A DNA stretch of 64,000 bases, taken from the NCBI GenBank assembly GCA_041649755.1, contig JBAZMK010000001.1:62001-126000 (forward strand), in the 5' to 3' direction. The stretch is from JAGVXH01 sp041649755 (GTDB lineage: Archaea > Nanobdellota > Nanobdellia > Pacearchaeales > GW2011-AR1). The position numbers were made by a program, and so were the translations under genes. This document shows, one piece after another, positions 63,201 to 64,000 of this stretch (positions within the stretch are counted from its first letter, which is position 1; every line of letters starts with the position of its first letter). Below the pieces are notes generated by a model, which was given only the letters and a program-made list of their open reading frames with translations, was not told the DNA's origin and ran no database searches.

Positions 63201-64000
63201 TGTGCTTATGTTGCTATTTCCTCTTCCAATATCACTTGCCGAAACATTCACAAAAATAAAGTCATCACTTGTAACATTCCCTTCTTCAAGCGTCGGGGGA
63301 ACAAATTCTATTAGAGGTTTCATATCTTCTTCAAATTCCCACCCCAATCTAGGGTAATCATTTCCATCATCAATAAACCAAGTTTCATTTACATAATCGC
63401 CTTTTTCTGCAATGTTCCAACTTGCTGTTGTAAAAGTAGATATGTTTTGCATTTGTGCTGTTGTTTTTCCTATTGCGTCTCCTCCTCCTGTTGATTGTCC
63501 AGATGATTCAGTGTCCCAAAAAGAATTTGTATCTATCCCTTGGTCTAACCCAACAAAACCTTTATCTGTTGGGTCATCTGTTCCTTCATAATGAACTGAA
63601 CCTGTTGAATAAGATTTATTAATCCTGCCCACATAATTCCTTCCAGCAAAACCCCCATTAGCTGTTGAAGTTCCTGAAATACGGGTAACACTTCCAGTAG
63701 AGTAGGAATTTGAAATATTTGATCCATCACTCATCCCAACAAATCCCCCTATGTAATAAGTCCCCGAGGAATTTCCTTTTGCGTAACAGGAATCAACCAT
63801 TATATTAATACTATGACCTATAAACCCCCCGTTTGTCTCTACACTTCCAGAAACATTTCCACTTGACCAGCAATTAGTAATATAAACAGAGGCATAATTT
63901 GAATTAGCATACCCTACAAGACCCCCTAAGTACGAAGTCCCAGAAATATTACCTATGAAATAACTATTTGTAACATTGCCTGAACGAAGATAACCAATTA
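60264..64000 (-). CDS. giant GLUG/LamG surface protein interrupted by an intein (5' end outside window)
   Basis: Over 1,240 residues in the window, open to the right edge. From the right edge inward: GLUG-type repeats (GGFVGMSDGSNISNSYSTGSV-like units), a LamG/concanavalin domain (LVGWWRMDDFNGTTV to GSIDDVMIFNRSLSAEE), an intein of 372 residues at 411-782 (numbered from an internal Met at 63800), Ig-like modules, then the domain shared with the gene at 59643. Repeats and LamG domains imply a large secreted adhesin or carbohydrate-binding protein. Splicing would rejoin TKY to SYHNFTS, a typical LamG-to-Ig link (inference). Confidence 0.82.
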   Translation of the reverse strand, partial: IGYLRSGNVTNSYFIGNISGTSYLGGLVGYANSNYASVYITNCWSSGNVSGSVETNGGFIGHSINIMVDSCYAKGNSSGTYYIGGFVGMSDGSNISNSYSTGSVTRISGTSTANGGFAGRNYVGRINKSYSTGSVHYEGTDDPTDKGFVGLDQGIDTNSFWDTESSGQSTGGGDAIGKTTAQMQNISTFTTASWNIAEKGDYVNETWFIDDGNDYPRLGWEFEEDMKPLIEFVPPTLEEGNVTSDDFIFVNVSASDIGRGNSNISTFIDFDNSLVGWWRMDDFNGTTVVDYTGSNNGTKQGDAKQTTAGKLGKGFEFDGDGDYVDVAGPSVSYTYSTISLWFKAINDGTDNYLFNLAGTGYPSAFIRWSDDDIVRVRWDSDGPNININGPVITEDTWNNLVVINNESGIFLYLNGQYGGSYYAFSGRPINLNTANIGSKSDNSQSFNGSIDDVMIFNRSLSAEEIQALYANQSTKYCFDNETEVMTDSGWKHFSNVSLEDEILTLNSNSGETEWQKPTEKQDFAHENEEMYRIETENYDEEKGSLLVSPEHKVYVAYSNKKEKRGSVSLVMMDKFGEDNNLSFYLENKDVTSNMDSLIVFKAPPQIFEMLKGIPIELGNLADFLLKSPKKSQIFFSKLDESIINKGSINIHDSQNALNSFKLFGLILPDFKSLETFSTESTTSLTRESLISLLSSSDISEISLSFFNNSNFLTSLSTSKNALLATEDQLIKSVLSISDFNSSGTDRVIVPILDLQSNYLSYLHTNKVFKPFGREELNNFNLIKISELYSEIEKGNKNTDNLVFLDEKGREIKIKNITKENYNGRIYDVTVPNHIILVKRGNLTVWSGNSYHNFTSLAEGTHTFKAYTQDMAGNVNETEMRTVTISGMDATPPSVTINSPLNQTYSYSTTSIVVNFTINEEGTCWFGNGTSNFSMDTTDNLVFNSTYSISSNNTYTIYAYCNDTAGNLNDTESVVFFVNSTPLIGLEVLYPTENINITQNEFFNVTLNVTCLEGNCETINTSLYSSGLIPINSGTPFYTNASSNPLTTSSLTEGQSETITFWVNATGEASNTHSFYAFANLTSNLDISNATGEWNLTIQSAEEGIAIYFSDKLNDKINWTISSLPIFNQSAEGNNGEGSTDYYINISTLSSGVDVYLKANSDLMTADLDTLGIGNETFSYSYDNQSVPSETKYSLTTDYDNKIGDNLGDGSVIYLKFFLSAPPAQPAGVYNNSLLFKAVPHGQTP
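61691..61700 (+). promoter_or_regulatory. TATA box of the toxin-antitoxin operon
   Basis: GTTTAAATAC lies 47 nt before the antitoxin ATG at 61747. It is followed by a palindromic operator, giving the operon its own regulated promoter within the intein coding sequence of the opposite strand. Confidence 0.65.
61702..61719 (+). promoter_or_regulatory. operator palindrome of the toxin-antitoxin operon
   Basis: TTATTTG-TATG-CAAATAA is a perfect 7-4-7 inverted repeat between the TATA box (61691-61700) and the antitoxin ATG (61747). The size and arrangement are the same as the RHH gene operator at 39398-39415. It fits binding by an RHH antitoxin dimer, the usual autoregulation in toxin-antitoxin systems. 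Confidence 0.7.
61747..62049 (+). CDS. ribbon-helix-helix antitoxin inside the intein
   Basis: 100 residues. GTITLSVPDELKSEMDS is a typical RHH strand plus helix and INWSSVARRAFLEVL the second helix (VapB/RelB-like). The C-terminal half is acidic and helical, as needed to bind a toxin (EVVDSVEKVSKDLKSGKIKPKS). It contains no Tyr, His or Gln, the residues whose codons could put a stop in the intein frame running opposite. Its TGA overlaps the toxin ATG (ATGA). Represses its own promoter (inferred from the palindrome). Confidence 0.82.
   Translation: MGTITLSVPDELKSEMDSTDFINWSSVARRAFLEVLKDVKKLELLKKLREISEISDDDRREIKDSLVKEVVDSVEKVSKDLKSGKIKPKSLKEFNAFCES
62046..62303 (+). CDS. RelE/ParE-like toxin inside the intein
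   Basis: 85 residues. C-terminal RelE/ParE core: FKNLRGSLKDYKRVHVGSYV, LIFKVEREVIIFAKFVHHDEAY (here by its ends LIFKVE and HHDEAY). Such toxins cleave ribosome-bound mRNA or, for ParE, inhibit gyrase. Codons lie exactly opposite intein codons. It has 11 Leu and 3 Ser, none written TTA, CTA or TCA, which would be stops on the other strand; the antitoxin, in another register, uses TTA or CTA for 6 of 11 Leu. Cells losing the locus would be exposed to this toxin. Confidence 0.83.
   Translation: MNIDTTLIDDTLIKLRKKDLTLFRALQKKICQIAQLDWDSLQHFKNLRGSLKDYKRVHVGSYVLIFKVEREVIIFAKFVHHDEAY
62311..62322 (+). terminator. T-run terminator of the toxin-antitoxin operon
   Basis: TTTTCTTTTTTA follows the toxin stop by about 7 nt, the typical archaeal intrinsic terminator. 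On the minus strand the same bases encode NKKEK in the intein. Confidence 0.6.

Overview
The window is AT-rich, gene-dense archaeal DNA. Archaeal or eukaryote-type ribosomal proteins (L7Ae, S28e, L24e, L15e), elongation factor 2, a proteasome alpha subunit, RNA polymerase subunit L, RNase P Pop5, Kae1, Elp3, Mre11-Rad50 and a tRNA with a bulge-helix-bulge intron all point to Archaea. Small genes, short or overlapping intergenic spaces, many degenerate or minimised proteins and many secreted proteins with PKD, LamG and beta-helix modules suggest a DPANN lineage (Woesearchaeota/Pacearchaeota-like). That placement is an inference from gene content. Most operon heads carry a TATA box about 25 nt upstream of the ATG, so transcripts are probably leaderless. 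A few genes inside operons or in small transcription units have strong GGAGG ribosome binding sites instead.

Layout: 1-5017 is a surface-protein block (PKD proteins and two cysteine-rich paralogues with PGF-type tails). 5057-13460 is an information-processing block (EF2, LysRS, a mini histone-fold protein, a DisA-type diadenylate cyclase, Kae1, and the L7Ae-S28e-L24e operon). 13522-22496 holds redox genes, a shrunken TtuA/Ncs6-like protein, a membrane protein with a degenerate class III cyclase domain, TrpRS, a KaiC-like ATPase, ThrRS and LemA. 22508-26482 has a lysine 2,3-aminomutase family enzyme facing an Fe-S assembly operon (regulator, IscS, DUF1858, zincin, IscU) whose regulator has a perfect palindrome against its start codon. 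26554-34951 holds small conserved proteins, an Obg-type GTPase, a frameshifted GNAT, a tRNA read as Ile(UAU) with a 43-nt intron, L15e, an RQC-UvrD helicase, and a Trm9-like methyltransferase near Elp3. 34969-41084 mixes unknown genes, a pilin-like beta-helix protein, endonuclease IV and an autoregulated RHH gene. 41091-57953 contains an SMC-type ATPase with a zinc hook instead of a hinge, RNase HII, TauE, proteasome alpha, Pop5, a subtilase, RNase J, a HemK/Mtq2-like methyltransferase, a glycan gene pair, Mre11-Rad50 and RpoL. 57945-64000 is a second surface-protein block.

The most striking feature is in the last block. A GLUG/LamG surface protein running off the right edge contains a 372-residue intein (61455-62570, minus strand). 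Where a homing endonuclease normally sits, the opposite strand carries a complete toxin-antitoxin operon: TATA box, palindromic operator, RHH antitoxin, RelE/ParE-like toxin and a T-run terminator. The intein reading frame stays open through the whole antisense of this operon. The toxin, whose codons lie exactly opposite intein codons, uses none of the leucine or serine codons that would put a stop in the intein. This looks like an addiction module lodged inside an intein, which I do not know as a described arrangement. A second strong observation is that the zinc hook of the SMC-type protein is nearly the same as the hook of the Rad50 encoded in the same window, suggesting hook exchange between the two families.
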